Source: Fallopia convolvulus | Lineage: Eukaryota > Streptophyta > Magnoliopsida > Caryophyllales > Polygonaceae | DNA length: 64,000 bases | Direction: 5' to 3' | Assembly (NCBI GenBank): GCA_964016875.1 | Contig: OZ024727.1 | Coordinates: forward strand, 9,328,091-9,392,090 | Shown here: positions 11,123 through 20,944 of the stretch, piece after piece | How the letters are laid out: every line of letters starts with the position of its first letter | How positions within the stretch are numbered: position 1 is the first letter of the stretch | Made by a program: the position numbers and the translations under genes | Notes under the pieces: generated by a model | The model's database searches: none | Seen by the model: the letters and a program-made list of their open reading frames with translations, nothing else | Told to the model about the DNA's origin: nothing

Positions 11123-11321
11123 TGATGTGAACCCCGTTGAAGGATTCACGAAGGATCGATCGTTGGACTCGTAAATGGTCTTCTCACGTGTGTAACCGAT
11201 AGATTTGAGACGAATTAACGCCTAGACGGGGTTTGAGTGAGAATTGAAAGGATTGAAAAGGTGATCTCTTTTGAGGGAGATCGGAAGAGTATGGGACGAG
11301 AAGAGAAATTGGGTGACGCCT
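11123..11321 (-). repeat. Truncated 5' LTR of the CRM-lineage element
   Basis: 199 bp matching 3822-4020 with two substitutions. The match stops at ...gacgcctta, and unrelated sequence follows, so about 726 bp of the LTR is deleted. Confidence 0.85.
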
Positions 11322-11677
11322 TAAGATGGATCTAATGGCTTTGAAATGGCATGATGAAGTAGAAATTGACGTTTATTTATGTTTATGGTGTGAGAAGTGG
11401 AGGCTAATTTCACACCGATTTTGATTTTGCAGCTCTAAAGATGGATCTAATGGCTTCGCTGAATAAGGAAGTGAAATCCTTGGACGAAGCGAAATCCTCG
11501 TCTCTCGCGATTCGCTAGCTTCCTCGTCTCCTCGTCGCCGACAGCTAGCCTCGGCGACCGTAGCAGCACCGACGACTTCGTGGTTGGAGCAGCCACGCTC
11601 TCCGACGACCTCGTCCCTTTCGACCTCGTCCACTTCTGTAATTCTCGAGCGTGTTTTCACGAGAGTTATAACAGAGA
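11322..11677 (+). other. Gene-like fragment, unidentified
   Basis: The stretch from about 11425 to 11650 is much richer in GC than its neighbours. It follows a good splice acceptor context (ttttgattttgcag, ending near 11430). The motif agatggatctaatggct occurs both at about 11324 and again at about 11440. A short plus-strand frame starts MDLMASLNKEVKSLDEAKSS but stops within ~30 codons. It could be an exon remnant of a host gene moved here with a transposon. I do not recognise the family. Confidence 0.35.
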
Positions 11678-12271
11678 CTAGTTTTACCCGTCGTACCATA
11701 TACAACTACGATTCGATATTTTATAAACATTATAAATAGGATATTAATAAATAAATAAAAATACAATATAAACTTTAATATAAGTAATTTATCGTTCGTA
11801 GAATGCATATAATTTTTTAATCAAATATTATATTATTTCTATTTTATTACTTTTCATGTACGTAAATTTAGAGTTTATCAAATATTTCAATATCTATTAA
11901 ATATTTTATTATCCATTTTTATTAATTTTAAAAAATTTAACTATTTATTCATTAATTTTTTTTGTAAAAGAAAATCACTATATTTCTATAAATAAATTCG
12001 TCAAAAGATATATGATAAAATATTTATATTTATTTTTAAATATTTAAATATTTTATCTTTAATTTTAAATACTTGTATAAGGAAGCTTTCAAAAAATATT
12101 GTTATACTAAATAGATATTTTTTTTATGTTAGAGATAAATTTAAATAGTTAAAAAGAATTTAATAGAAAGAAGTTATAATAATAGAAATAAAAATTAATT
12201 TTTTAAATATAAGGTGGGGCTAGAATCGTTCGGTGACTCGAAAAGGTACAATTTTAATATATAGTTATAGA
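11678..12271 (-). mobile_element. Non-autonomous Helitron (594 bp)
   Basis: The minus strand begins TCTATAACTATATATTAAAA (end at 12271) and finishes with a hairpin region followed by CTAG (11678-11681). The flanks are A on the 3' side and T on the 5' side, the Helitron A|T target. It contains no coding sequence. Sequence matches the elements at 35.9-37.8 kb. The terminal hairpin (gtatatggtac) is imperfect. Confidence 0.75.
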
Positions 12272-12638
12272 TATTACCTATTTTTTTATTTTTAAACATT
12301 ATAAGTATTTATCATTAATTTTTTTATTATAAAAGAAAAAATATATCTATAAATAATTTCATGAAAAGACATCATGCTAAAAGGTAAAAAATATTTATAC
12401 TTATTTAAAAATATTTGTTATCTTTAATTTTAAATATTTGTATAAGGAAGTTTTCAAAAGATATTGTTATGCTAAATAGATATTTGTTTGATGTTAAAGA
12501 TAGATTTAAATAGTTAAAGAAGAATATAATAGGGTAAAGTTAAAATATTAGAAATAAAAATTAATTTTGTAAATATGAGGTGAGACCAGAATCGTTCTGG
12601 TGGCTCGAAAAGGGACAGATTTAATATATAGTTATAGA
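12272..12638 (-). mobile_element. 5' part of a second Helitron of the same family
   Basis: A second copy of the 5' terminus (TCTATAACTATATATTAAAT on the minus strand, end at 12638) and about 370 bp of the family, including the ccagaacgattctgg palindrome, lie directly upstream of the preceding Helitron. The 3' part is missing or displaced. Either the 594-bp copy inserted into it or the two are tandem. Confidence 0.65.
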
Positions 12639-12764
12639 TCAATCTCAGCAAATTAATGAAAGAGGTGTAAATGAATATGCCAACTCAGCAAAAGAAATAT
12701 AAAATTTTAGTTTTTTTCTTTTTTTTTTAATTTTTTGGACCGAAGTTGGATGGAAATTTGTAAA

Positions 12765-13700
12765 ATGGCAACTTTTGGTTACGGGAAGGACTTTGCTAAA
12801 ACCATAAGGGTACCAAAAGGAATAACTTTTTTTTGGCACCAAAAGGAAAGGGTCATGTTATGCACCGCCCCATAGAATTAGTTTGCAACATTTAATTTAT
12901 TAGAAATTATAAAATTAGTCCAAATATACTTTTCCTCTCTTTTCCGCATTCTCTATTGTTTGCAACCCTAATTCAAATCTAAATTTCTTAATACTATTAT
13001 TTCTTAACAAAATGTCGAGTGATAATGAAAGAAGCTCTGAAGACATTACGTAGTCGATATTCCATGCTACGTTCACCATTCATGTAAGTGTTTTTTCTAT
13101 TTTCATAATTGTATGTGCACGTGCGCCGATTGCGTGCAAAAGAACTATGTATGCAATTAACAAATGTGCAAAAAAGCCTTGCACGCCAAACATTTGTGTG
13201 CATAAATAAATTGCACGCAAAACTTTTGTGTGCAATGAAGCAGCGCACGCGGGATTATTGTGTGGATATTACAAATGCACACCAAATTGTCGAGTGCAAT
13301 ATCTGGACGACGAGACAGAGTGTGGAGTGGATGTACCCATACAGTTGAGGCATGCCTTCAAGGGTAGTCGGATGCAGCACGGGGAGACGATGGAACGGGG
13401 TGTGGATGGAAGTGAAGAGGAAAGACAAGGAGAAGGAATCGTCGGCCTGGTTGCAAGTGGTGTCTTCAAAGCAATCGGGAGAGTAGAGGAACGAAGAAAT
13501 AGGTGGAGAAGGGTTTGGGGGCTTATTTTGTAATATTATGTAAAAAAAAGTTGCAAACTAAACTAGAAGTGCGTTGCATAGCTGGTATGAAAGGAAAAGA
13601 CAATACCTCAGGGGTACCAAAAGGAAAATCCCAAAAAAAAAATCTTATTCCTTTTGATACCATCGTAGTTTTGGCAACTTCCTTACCGTAAACTAAACTT
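12765..13700. repeat. Inverted arms of a GGTACCAAAAGG-type TIR family, with interior
   Basis: The arm at about 12765-12855 (gggaaggactttg .. gggtaccaaaaggaataa) is inverted relative to the arm at about 13640-13700. A further end (ggggtaccaaaaggaaaatccc) lies at 13611-13637. The family is the same as the clean elements at 26163-26661 and 43890-46632. The interior (12990-13560) is AT-rich and studded with tgcac-type motifs, with no credible gene. Boundaries and element number are not resolved here. Confidence 0.5.
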
Positions 13701-13955
13701 AATTAAATTGCTAATTCCATCCATTTTCTTCCTTTTCCGTCAAAAAAATAAATAATAAATAAAAAAAACCCACAAACTTAATTTTTTACCCACAAATAAC
13801 AACTTTAAGAAAAACGTTTCTCACACAATTTTAAATACTGTATTGGTGAAACATCAATGCTATCTATAATGTTAATCATGAAATGATCAATATAAAAATC
13901 TAATTACACTTTCCACAATAAATATCCAGGAGGTCCATAGAAAGGGACATAAAAC

Positions 13956-14539
13956 CAGGGGCGGAGTTATGTTGGGGCGGGTGGGGGGCATGGCCCACCA
14001 ATCCAATTTTTTGTCTGTATATATGTTTCTCTTGTCAATAGCTTCGATTTGATATATTATAAGCTGAATTCTGACATTTGAGCAAAAAGTTATGAACGTT
14101 TGAAGATTGAACGTATACAAACCACTTTGAACAAGTCATTTACTTAGTTAGAATGCTTTTATCTTTTGTTAAATATCCCACTTTTATAATGTGATTGAAC
14201 CCGTAAACTTTGAAATAAGGGTTTAGTTTGGGTTTTATTTTTTAGTTACGAGTTTTAAATATTTATATATTCAATTAATTTGTATTTTGAAATATTTTTA
14301 TTTTCTTAATCTAAATGTAGTCTGAAACATAATTCATAATTATATAAGTCGTCATTATAAATTCTTGTTTTCTTAATGTAATTATATTTTGAAATATTTT
14401 AGTCCCTCCTCTATAAAATATGTTCTCTTTTTTGTCTAAATTTGTATTTTTTATTTCTACATCTTTCTCGAAACGTACATTAGCTATGTTGGAAAATTTT
14501 GTCGGTCCCTACAATGATAAATTTCTGGCTACGCCCCTG
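13956..14539. mobile_element. Non-autonomous hAT element (584 bp)
   Basis: Terminal inverted repeats CAGGGGCGGAG and its complement (tacgcccctg at the right end) are flanked by a perfect 8-bp duplication CATAAAAC (13948-13955 and 14540-14547). An 8-bp duplication and these termini define the hAT superfamily. No transposase frame is present. Confidence 0.9.
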
Positions 14540-14632
14540 CATAAAACTAAAACTACCGTTGTTTTTGTATACAATAATAGAAAAGGAAGAAATGGATAAA
14601 ATTAACAAATCATAACGCCCGGAGGCTGTGCT

Positions 14633-15324
14633 TTGTGTGATTGTAACAATGAAGACATAAACCACTTACTCACAAAATGTCCGTATGTGATCTACATAAC
14701 TAATAAAGTAAATCCAAATATCGCTAGTTCCATCCAGGGTTACGACCCCCAAAACAAAACGCCTAGAACAATCTTAAGCGAGCTATACCAAAACCTAGGA
14801 AAAAAAGATTTCACGTGTCTAGCAGTTGTTTGGTGGAGCATCTGGCATCAACGTAATAAATTGATTTTCCAACAAGACCAAAGCGAAGGGATATCAGACC
14901 TAACAGCATACATAAGAAACCTAATAGTAAATTGGGAGAAAGCGTCGCAATGGACAGAGGATGAAGAAACCATTCTAACATCTCAAACGAAAAATAGAAA
15001 CAAAAAACTAAGGGCCCTAAGCAAATGGAAAAAACCTAAACCGAGATACACTAAAGTAAACTTTGATGCCTCTAAAATGTCTAATGGAAACACCACTGGT
15101 GGAATTGTTTTCCGAAACCACCTTGGTCAGGTAACAGATATTATAACAACAAACTTTGGAAAAGTGTCGGTACTAAAGGCTGAAGCACTAGCCCTTCGAG
15201 AAGCGATTAGGCAAATTAAAAACAAGATGATAGAAAGAGTGGAAATTGAAGGGGATAATCTCCAAGTCATTAATGCGGTTAAAGGGAAAATTCACAGCCC
15301 TTGGGAGATCGAACTCATTATCAC
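14633..15324 (+). pseudogene. LINE ORF2 C-terminal region: zf-RVT and RNase H-like, first part
   Basis: The frame starts in a zinc-binding motif CDCNNEDINHLLTKC (C-x-C..H..C). A WWSIWHQRNKLIFQQ block follows, then an RNase H-like domain: KVNFDASKMSNG (first catalytic Asp), KAEALALREAI and VEIEGDNLQVINAV (further acidic residues). It is interrupted at 15325 by a hAT element that supplies a stop codon. The continuation is at 15925-16105. The upstream RT is missing through 5' truncation. Confidence 0.85.
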
Positions 15325-15916
15325 TAGACCTGTACAAAGTCGGGTTCGGGCCGGATCCGGGCCGGGCTTTGAACAAAAATTATGCCCATTTGTCCGAGCG
15401 GGTTCGGGTCAAGCGGGTGATTCGGGCCGGCAAGGATGTCCAAGCCCGCCCGGACATCCGGACTCGGGTAGCCCGTCGGGACCAGTATATAAATTTATAA
15501 ATAATTATTTTTTCATGTCCATTAAAAAACTAGAAAATCCTAGTATTATAATTACACTATCTAACATTACTTAAAATTAAGATCGTATTTATGCTAGCTT
15601 TTTAGGTGACAAAGTGAAGGAACTATAATAATTAACTCTCTTTTGTACTAATTCTGCAATCAATGGCCTCAAGATATTTTTCGCAAACATATCTTTATTT
15701 ATAAATATAAATATTTATTTTAAATATTTAATATATTCGGGTATTCGGGCGGGTTATCCGGGATATTCGGTCAAAAATATTGTCCGTGTCCCGCCCATGA
15801 ATTCGGGCGGGCCGGGCTTATTTACCCTTTCGGGTTAGATTTCTTGTCCAAGTCCGCCCATTTTTCCGGGCGGGCGGTACGGGTTGGGCGGGTTAGTCCG
15901 ACTTTGTTCAGGTCTA
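15325..15916. mobile_element. Non-autonomous hAT element inside the LINE
   Basis: Termini TAGACCTGTACAAAGTCGG and (inverted) TAGACCTGAACAAAGTCGG are flanked by a perfect 8-bp duplication ATTATCAC (15317-15324, 15917-15924). The subterminal regions are rich in cgggc and cccg motifs, typical of this hAT group. Element plus one duplication is 600 bp, a multiple of three, so the LINE frame is the same on both sides. A relative lies in 25060-25290. Confidence 0.93.
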
Positions 15917-15924
15917 ATTATCAC

Positions 15925-16105
15925 TGACATCCTTGTTTCCATTTATGGAAATCAGGATATTGTGATTAACCATGTCTTTAGGGAATGTAACGCTGTGGCC
16001 GACAAAATTGCTAACTTGGGCCATAGTCTCCCTGTTGAGTTCATCAAGACTCATCCAGAACTTTTAGTTCTCATCCGAAAGGATGCTCTAGGGCGCCCTC
16101 CGTGA
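15925..16105 (+). pseudogene. LINE RNase H-like region, second part
   Basis: Continues the LINE frame after the hAT insertion: HVFRECNAVADKIANLG is the conserved end of the RNase H-like domain (catalytic His and Asp context). The frame stops at 16105 and an A-run follows at about 16133-16142. Confidence 0.85.
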
Positions 16106-16157
16106 AGGAGAGCACCCTAATCCTTACCTAATCAAAAAAAAATGGATAAAATTAACA

Positions 16158-16284
16158 TTTTCATTAAGTTTAGTTTACGGGAAGGAATTTGTCAAAATTA
16201 CGAGGGTACCTAAAGGAATAAGAATTTTTCTTGGGCACTAAAAGGAAAAGTCGAAACATCAGGAGTATCAAAAGAAAAATCCCT
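16158..16284. repeat. Third arm of the GGTACC-AAAGG TIR family
   Basis: Matches the arm at 12765-12855 in the same orientation and is inverted relative to 13640-13740. The LINE at 14608-16140 sits inside this arm: its left flank 14576-14607 is the other half. Confidence 0.55.
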
Positions 16285-16294
16285 ATTATATAAT

Positions 16295-16908
16295 ATAAAA
16301 AGTAATTGAAAATTAGTCCAAAATTTTACTTAATTACATAAAACCCTCATATATTTAGGCATTCATAAAAAATTGCTTAATATATCTTTTTTACTAAAGT
16401 CGCCTAATTTTATTACTTTTAGAAAATTATAAAAATATGTCAAATTTACAAATAACTTTAGAAAACCACATAGTTTTATAACCTTTTAGAAAAGTTATAA
16501 AATACTTACATAGTTACATTAGTTACACAATTTCATGACTCTATATATTGCTATTTTTCTTAAATCTAAAAAGCAACATTTTTGTAAAGATACACCCATT
16601 TATTCAAAAAAAAATCTCCATTAAAATGTTACCTTTTAATAAAAAAAAGTTTTAATTTTTTTGAAGAAATAAAAAAAATGGTGGATTTTTAAAAAAAAAT
16701 AAAAATGGGGTGCTTTTTTAAAGTAATAATAAGTAGTGTCATTAATTATTTGTAAATTTGACATATTTTTACAAGTTTTCTAAAAGTAATAAAATTAAGT
16801 GATTTTTCTAAAAAAGATAGATTAGGTAATTTTTTTATGAATACCTAAATATATGAGGGTTTTATGTAATTAAGTAAAATTTTGGGCTAATTTTCAATTA
16901 CTTTTTAC
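16295..16908. mobile_element. Long-TIR MITE (614 bp)
   Basis: About 100 bp or more of terminal inverted repeat starting (A/G)TAAAAAGTAATTG is flanked by a 10-bp duplication ATTATATAAT (16285-16294, 16909-16918). The duplication length fits a Mutator-like element; its low complexity tempers the call. The interior is AT-rich without coding sequence. Confidence 0.75.
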
Positions 16909-17017
16909 ATTATATAATACTACAAGGTTGTCACACGGAATTTGTGAAACCTCGAGGTTACCATGCGGAATTTCAGAAAATGTTGTGTATCGTGTGGAAT
17001 TTCCCTAAACTTTTTGA

Positions 17018-17120
17018 AAACCATCAACATCATCCCGGACCCGGACTGAGAAAATTTCGAAAGGCTTTGACCATCAACATCATCCCGACCCGGATTGAGA
17101 AAATTTCGAAAGGCTTTGAT
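17018..17120. repeat. ~50-bp tandem duplication
   Basis: The unit accatcaacatcatcccg..gagaaaatttcgaaaggcttt occurs twice in succession. The function is unknown. Confidence 0.7.
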
Positions 17121-17320
17121 GATCATCAATGTAATGATTGAGCATAAGAATGATATTTTAAATGAGCACAAAAAGTAAATATATATTCATTCAAGTGTTA
17201 GAGGAAAAAACAGTATTATTCTTGAAAGAAGAGTTAATGCAAGCAAAATTCATTCATATGATCATGAATGTGCAATTATATTTTTACCATAAATAAATTT
17301 TGTATTAGAATATAAAAATA

Positions 17321-17629
17321 CTAGTGGTGATGATCGTGTATACACACCGGAAAGATATATTTATGTATTTAAATTATATATTTTTTCATGATTGTGTATT
17401 TATCTTACTATATGTATAAATACTTTCAAAATGACTTAAAATACAATTGAAAAGCTGAAAAGTTGAAAAGTTGAATGGTCATCCAAATTAAATTGGCCAT
17501 AAATTAAAATTAAATTGACAATATTTTTTTATAAGCAATGAGTTAATTAAATTATTTATCTTTTTTTATTTCAGTTTAATTAAATATTTGGTCATAAATG
17601 GCAAAATTTTTCTTTATAATATAGATAGA
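17321..17629 (-). mobile_element. Small Helitron-like element
   Basis: CTAG at 17321, preceded by A and followed by a short hairpin (gtgtatacac, 17336-17345), is a plausible minus-strand 3' end. TCTATCTATATTATAAAG on the minus strand near 17629 is a plausible 5' end before T. No coding sequence. Confidence 0.45.
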
Positions 17630-17950
17630 TTGATTGATAAGAAGAAATTTACTAATTTAAATTATGCAAATATAATTTAGTAATTATTTGACTTTTGGTT
17701 TTTTTTATAATTATGCAAGTAAAGAAGAAATTTACCATCATCACTCGTCAGTTTCTACAATTTACTTGCATAATTATTTTGTTCACTTTTTTTTTCTAAT
17801 AAGAAATAAAAAAAATAGTTAAATAATTACTAAATTATTTATTATACTACCTACATTTCTAATTTATGTAGCTATGATTAACTAAAAAACTTAACTAATG
17901 TGGCTAAAATTACTTGATTATACTATATAAGATTGTAAAATTTGATAAAA

Positions 17951-17977
17951 CTAGTTCTAGGTCCGTACCATGTACGG
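17951..17977 (-). mobile_element. Helitron 3' terminus, 5' end not found
   Basis: On the minus strand a perfect hairpin CCGTACATGGTACGG is followed by 8 bases and CTAG, with T beyond. This is the canonical Helitron 3' end. The matching 5' end could not be located in the AT-rich sequence up to 18290, which otherwise shows nothing. Confidence 0.6.
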
Positions 17978-18289
17978 ATTATAATATGAGATAAATATAA
18001 CAATATTTAAAAGATTATTGTAAAATTATAACATATAGATACAATAATTTATAACACTCGAAGAATAATTGTCAAAATGAATTGTTTAGAAAAAAGTCCA
18101 AAAGGCAATATAGGTATATATAATACAATATAAAATGTGGAAAGTGGAAATAAAGTCAAAATGTAGAAGTCATATATGAGTAATTAAGAAATTGAATTGT
18201 GAAGCTGTACTTCTAACTTTAAAACTATTTTTATAGAAGTCATATATGAGTAATGATGACAAGTGGCACAAAATTTATAAAAAACAAAT

Positions 18290-18789
18290 TGATTCGCCTC
18301 CCAAAGAGGTCGAGGAACCACAAACGGAGAAGCCCATCCCGGTGAACAAGATGCCCGGTTAGACCAGGCCTAAGAGTCAACCAAAGTCTCTAGAAGGAAA
18401 CGAGTCCCAAAGCCATCTCAGATTCTTCATATTTCTGATTCGGAGTGTACTCCTTCCCCAAAGGTGGCTCCAAAGGCAAAGAAGTACAACATGTGCTCTT
18501 CAGCAACCACTTCAAAGAAGAAGATTCAAAATGAACCTCTCGTAGAAGAGGAAGTTGAATCTAAGGAAGAGGGGCTGGAATTTGAAAAGGAGGAAGTCGA
18601 GACTGAAGAAAAGGAGGAATTGGAGGAAGAAGAAGAAGAGGAAATCGATGAGGAAATCGAAGAAGTGGAAAAAGATATCAATGCGGCAAAGGCTAAAGGG
18701 AAACAACCCATGGAACCGAGACCCCTGCTGTCAAAGGGTCGAAATGAGTTATCGGTTCAGTGGTGATCGATGAGGAATTTCTTAAGGAG
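18290..18789 (+). pseudogene. Plant-transposon (gag-like) gene remnant, 5' part
   Basis: Coding-like sequence with a very acidic run (18540-18690, Glu/Lys-rich). A VIDEEFLKEHD stretch just before the retrotransposon insertion at 18795 matches the start of the so-called putative plant transposon protein domain found in many retroelement-derived genes. Frames are broken (for example a stop near 18360 and a change near 18730). The continuation is at 24064. Confidence 0.6.
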
Positions 18790-18794
18790 CATGA

Positions 18795-19037
18795 TGTTAG
18801 GTTTAGAACCCAAATTCACTCACAAGATCATAGTATCGAGATCAGGTAGGATAGAAGAGAGTAGGGAAGAGAGAATAGAGAAAGAATGAAGAGAGAATTC
18901 TGTTATTTTCCTGGATGATCAATACAGAGTGTCCTCGATCCCTTAAGAAGGTATTTCGAGGTATTTACAATATGATTCCCCACTTTCCTTTTATTACAAA
19001 AGAACTCCTAACTTCTCTTATCTAACAAGGTATGACA
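18795..19037 (-). repeat. 3' LTR of the young chromovirus
   Basis: Begins TGTTAGG and ends TATGACA on the plus strand. The adjacent plus-strand atacccccttcctt is the complement of the polypurine tract. Compared with 23816-24058 only two substitutions were counted. Confidence 0.95.
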
Positions 19038-19078
19038 ATACCCCCTTCCTTAAGAACTTTGTCCCCAAAGTTCAAAAA

Positions 19079-20941
19079 TTAAGTATGGAATTCAGGAAAT
19101 TGTCTAATGATTTGACCAGCGGCTTCCCAAGTAGCTTCTTCCTCTGTCAAATTCTTCCACTTTATAAGCCATTCAGTGAGTGGCTCACCATTTTCCAAGT
19201 GACAGAGACGTGTGTCTAAGATCTTTTCTGGAGAAACCTCAATTTCACCAGAAGAAGTAGTGATGGGAAGACCCGGAGAAATCACAACATCAGATCCAAT
19301 CCTCTTCTTGAGCTGAGACACATGGAAGACAGGATGTATCCGGGCTGTAGAAGGTAAATTGAGTTTATATGCTACAACACCAATCTTCTGTTCAATTTGA
19401 AAAGGCCCATAATATTTTGCACAAAGCTTTAGATGCTTCCGGAGAGCCACTGAAGACTGTCTATATGGCTGCAATTTCAAATACACCCAATCGCCTACTT
19501 CAAAGGATCTCTCCATCCTATGCTGATCAGCAAAGAATTTCATTCTGGACTGGGCTAGCTGCAAATTCACTTTACATTGTTGCAAAATATGTTCTCTGTC
19601 CATCAACCATTCTGCTACTCCTCCTGTCTTGACATCAGCAAAATCCATCCCTAACTGAGGAGGCAAGTAACCATACAACACTTGAAAAGGACTCATGCCT
19701 AGTGAAGTATGAAAATTCGTGTTGTACCAAAATTCAGCCAAAGCAAGCCATTTAACCCATTGAGCAGGTTTAGCAGATGTCATACACCTTAGGTAGTTTT
19801 CCAAACACTGATTAACTCTTTCGGTTTGACCATCCGTCTGTGGATGATAAGCCGTAGAGAATTTCAGTGTAGTGCCCAGAGCCTTAAACAACTCTTGCCA
19901 AAAATTACTAAGAAAAATCTTATCTCTGTCTGAAGTGATACCCACTGGCAGACCATGCAACTTATAAACTTGATTCATGAATTCATGTGCTACTTTAGAT
20001 GCTGTATAGGGATGTGTCAGAGGAATAAAATGAGCATACTTGGTTAATCGATCTACTACCACCATGATAGAATCCTTACCTGCGGATTTCGGAAGACCTT
20101 CTATGAAGTCTAAGCTGATTTGACTCCAAGCCTTGGATGGAATTGGTAAGGGCTGAAGTAATCCCGGACTAGGAACATGCTCAGCTTTATGTCGTTGGCA
20201 AATATCACATTGTTTAACAAAATCTTCTACTGATTTTTGTAAGCCTGGCCAATAAAACAAGGCCTTCATTCTCTGATAAGTAGCTTTCATTCCTGAATGT
20301 CCACCTAAAGGATCTGAATGCATTGCCACCAACAGATTCTGTCGCAACTGATCTTGATCACCAATATACAACCTGCCCTTGTACCTCAAAACTCCTTTAC
20401 AGACCTTATAATCCCCTTCAACTGACAACAAAGCTTTAGCAATGAAATCCTGAGCCACAGAATCACTAGCATAACTTGCAACCACTTGCTTCATCCACAT
20501 AGGTTCCACAGCTGACATAGCAAGACACATACTCTCTACATTCTCAAATCTTCTAGAGAGTGCATCGGCTACCTTATTCTCTTTCCCTTTTTTGTAGGAA
20601 ATCGAATATGATAAACCTAACAATTTTCTCACGGCCTTTTTCTGCAAGTGAGTTGTAATCTGCTGCTCCAACAAATGCTTCAAGGTCTGTTGATCAGTTT
20701 GAATGTAAAAATGAGCAGGTTGAAGATAATGTCTCCATTTATCTACTGCCAACAGAATAGCTAATAACTCCTTCTCATATGTTGACATCAACAAATGTTG
20801 ACCACGCAATGCTTTACTAATATACGCCAAAGGTCGCCCTTTCTGCATTAACACAGCGCCAACACCTGAATCACAAGCGTCCGTCTCAATCTCAAATGGA
20901 GCTGAAAAATTAGGTAACCCCAAAACTGGAGTTGTAGACAA
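19079..20941 (-). pseudogene. Chromovirus RNase H, integrase and chromodomain
   Basis: About 620 codons in the same frame as the upstream RT, separated by a TAA stop at 20945-20947. RNase H begins IETDACDSGVGAVLMQ. Integrase shows its zinc site (HSDPLGGHSGMK .. CDICQRH) and catalytic segments LDFIEGLP, SDRDKIFLS and HPQTDGQTERVN. The C terminus has the chromodomain features EKILDTRLCHL, WLIKWKNLTEEEATWE and QFPEF, which in this family tether integrase to modified histones. The stop upstream means the whole polyprotein cannot be made without suppression. Confidence 0.93.
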
Positions 20942-20944
20942 TAA

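Larger units (their letters stand above)
3822..11321 (-). mobile_element. CRM-lineage Ty3/gypsy retrotransposon, 5' LTR truncated
   Basis: Minus-strand order: partial 5' LTR (11321-11123), tRNA-Met-type primer site (11120-11109), gag, protease, RT, RNase H, integrase, polypurine tract, full 3' LTR (4746-3822). RT wording such as PRLDDMLDELHGA and GDEWKTAFKTKHGLYEWLVMPFG is characteristic of the CRM (centromeric retrotransposon) clade. There is no classical chromodomain; instead a basic TRARTRAIARA tail follows integrase. The coding region is in three frames (changes near 9250 and 7440), so the copy is inactive. Over the 199 bp shared by both LTRs I count two differences, so insertion was fairly recent. 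The outer 726 bp of the 5' LTR is missing. Confidence 0.88.
14608..16140 (+). mobile_element. 5'-truncated LINE copy with 17-bp target duplication
   Basis: The copy is bounded by aatggataaaattaaca at 14591-14607 and again at 16141-16157, and ends in an A-run before the right copy. It is therefore a normal target-primed insertion, truncated at its 5' end. It encodes the C-terminal zinc-binding and RNase H-like regions of ORF2. A 592-bp hAT element is inserted inside it. Confidence 0.9.

Noticed and set aside
13109..13533. Open frames around 13.1-13.5 kb
   Set aside because: Interior of a TIR repeat cluster with tgcac-type repeats; overlapping frames on both strands, no motif.
18512..18711. 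Minus-strand frames rich in Ser or Phe opposite the acidic run
   Set aside because: They are the antisense of a Glu/Lys-rich coding stretch (purine-rich strand) and carry no family features.
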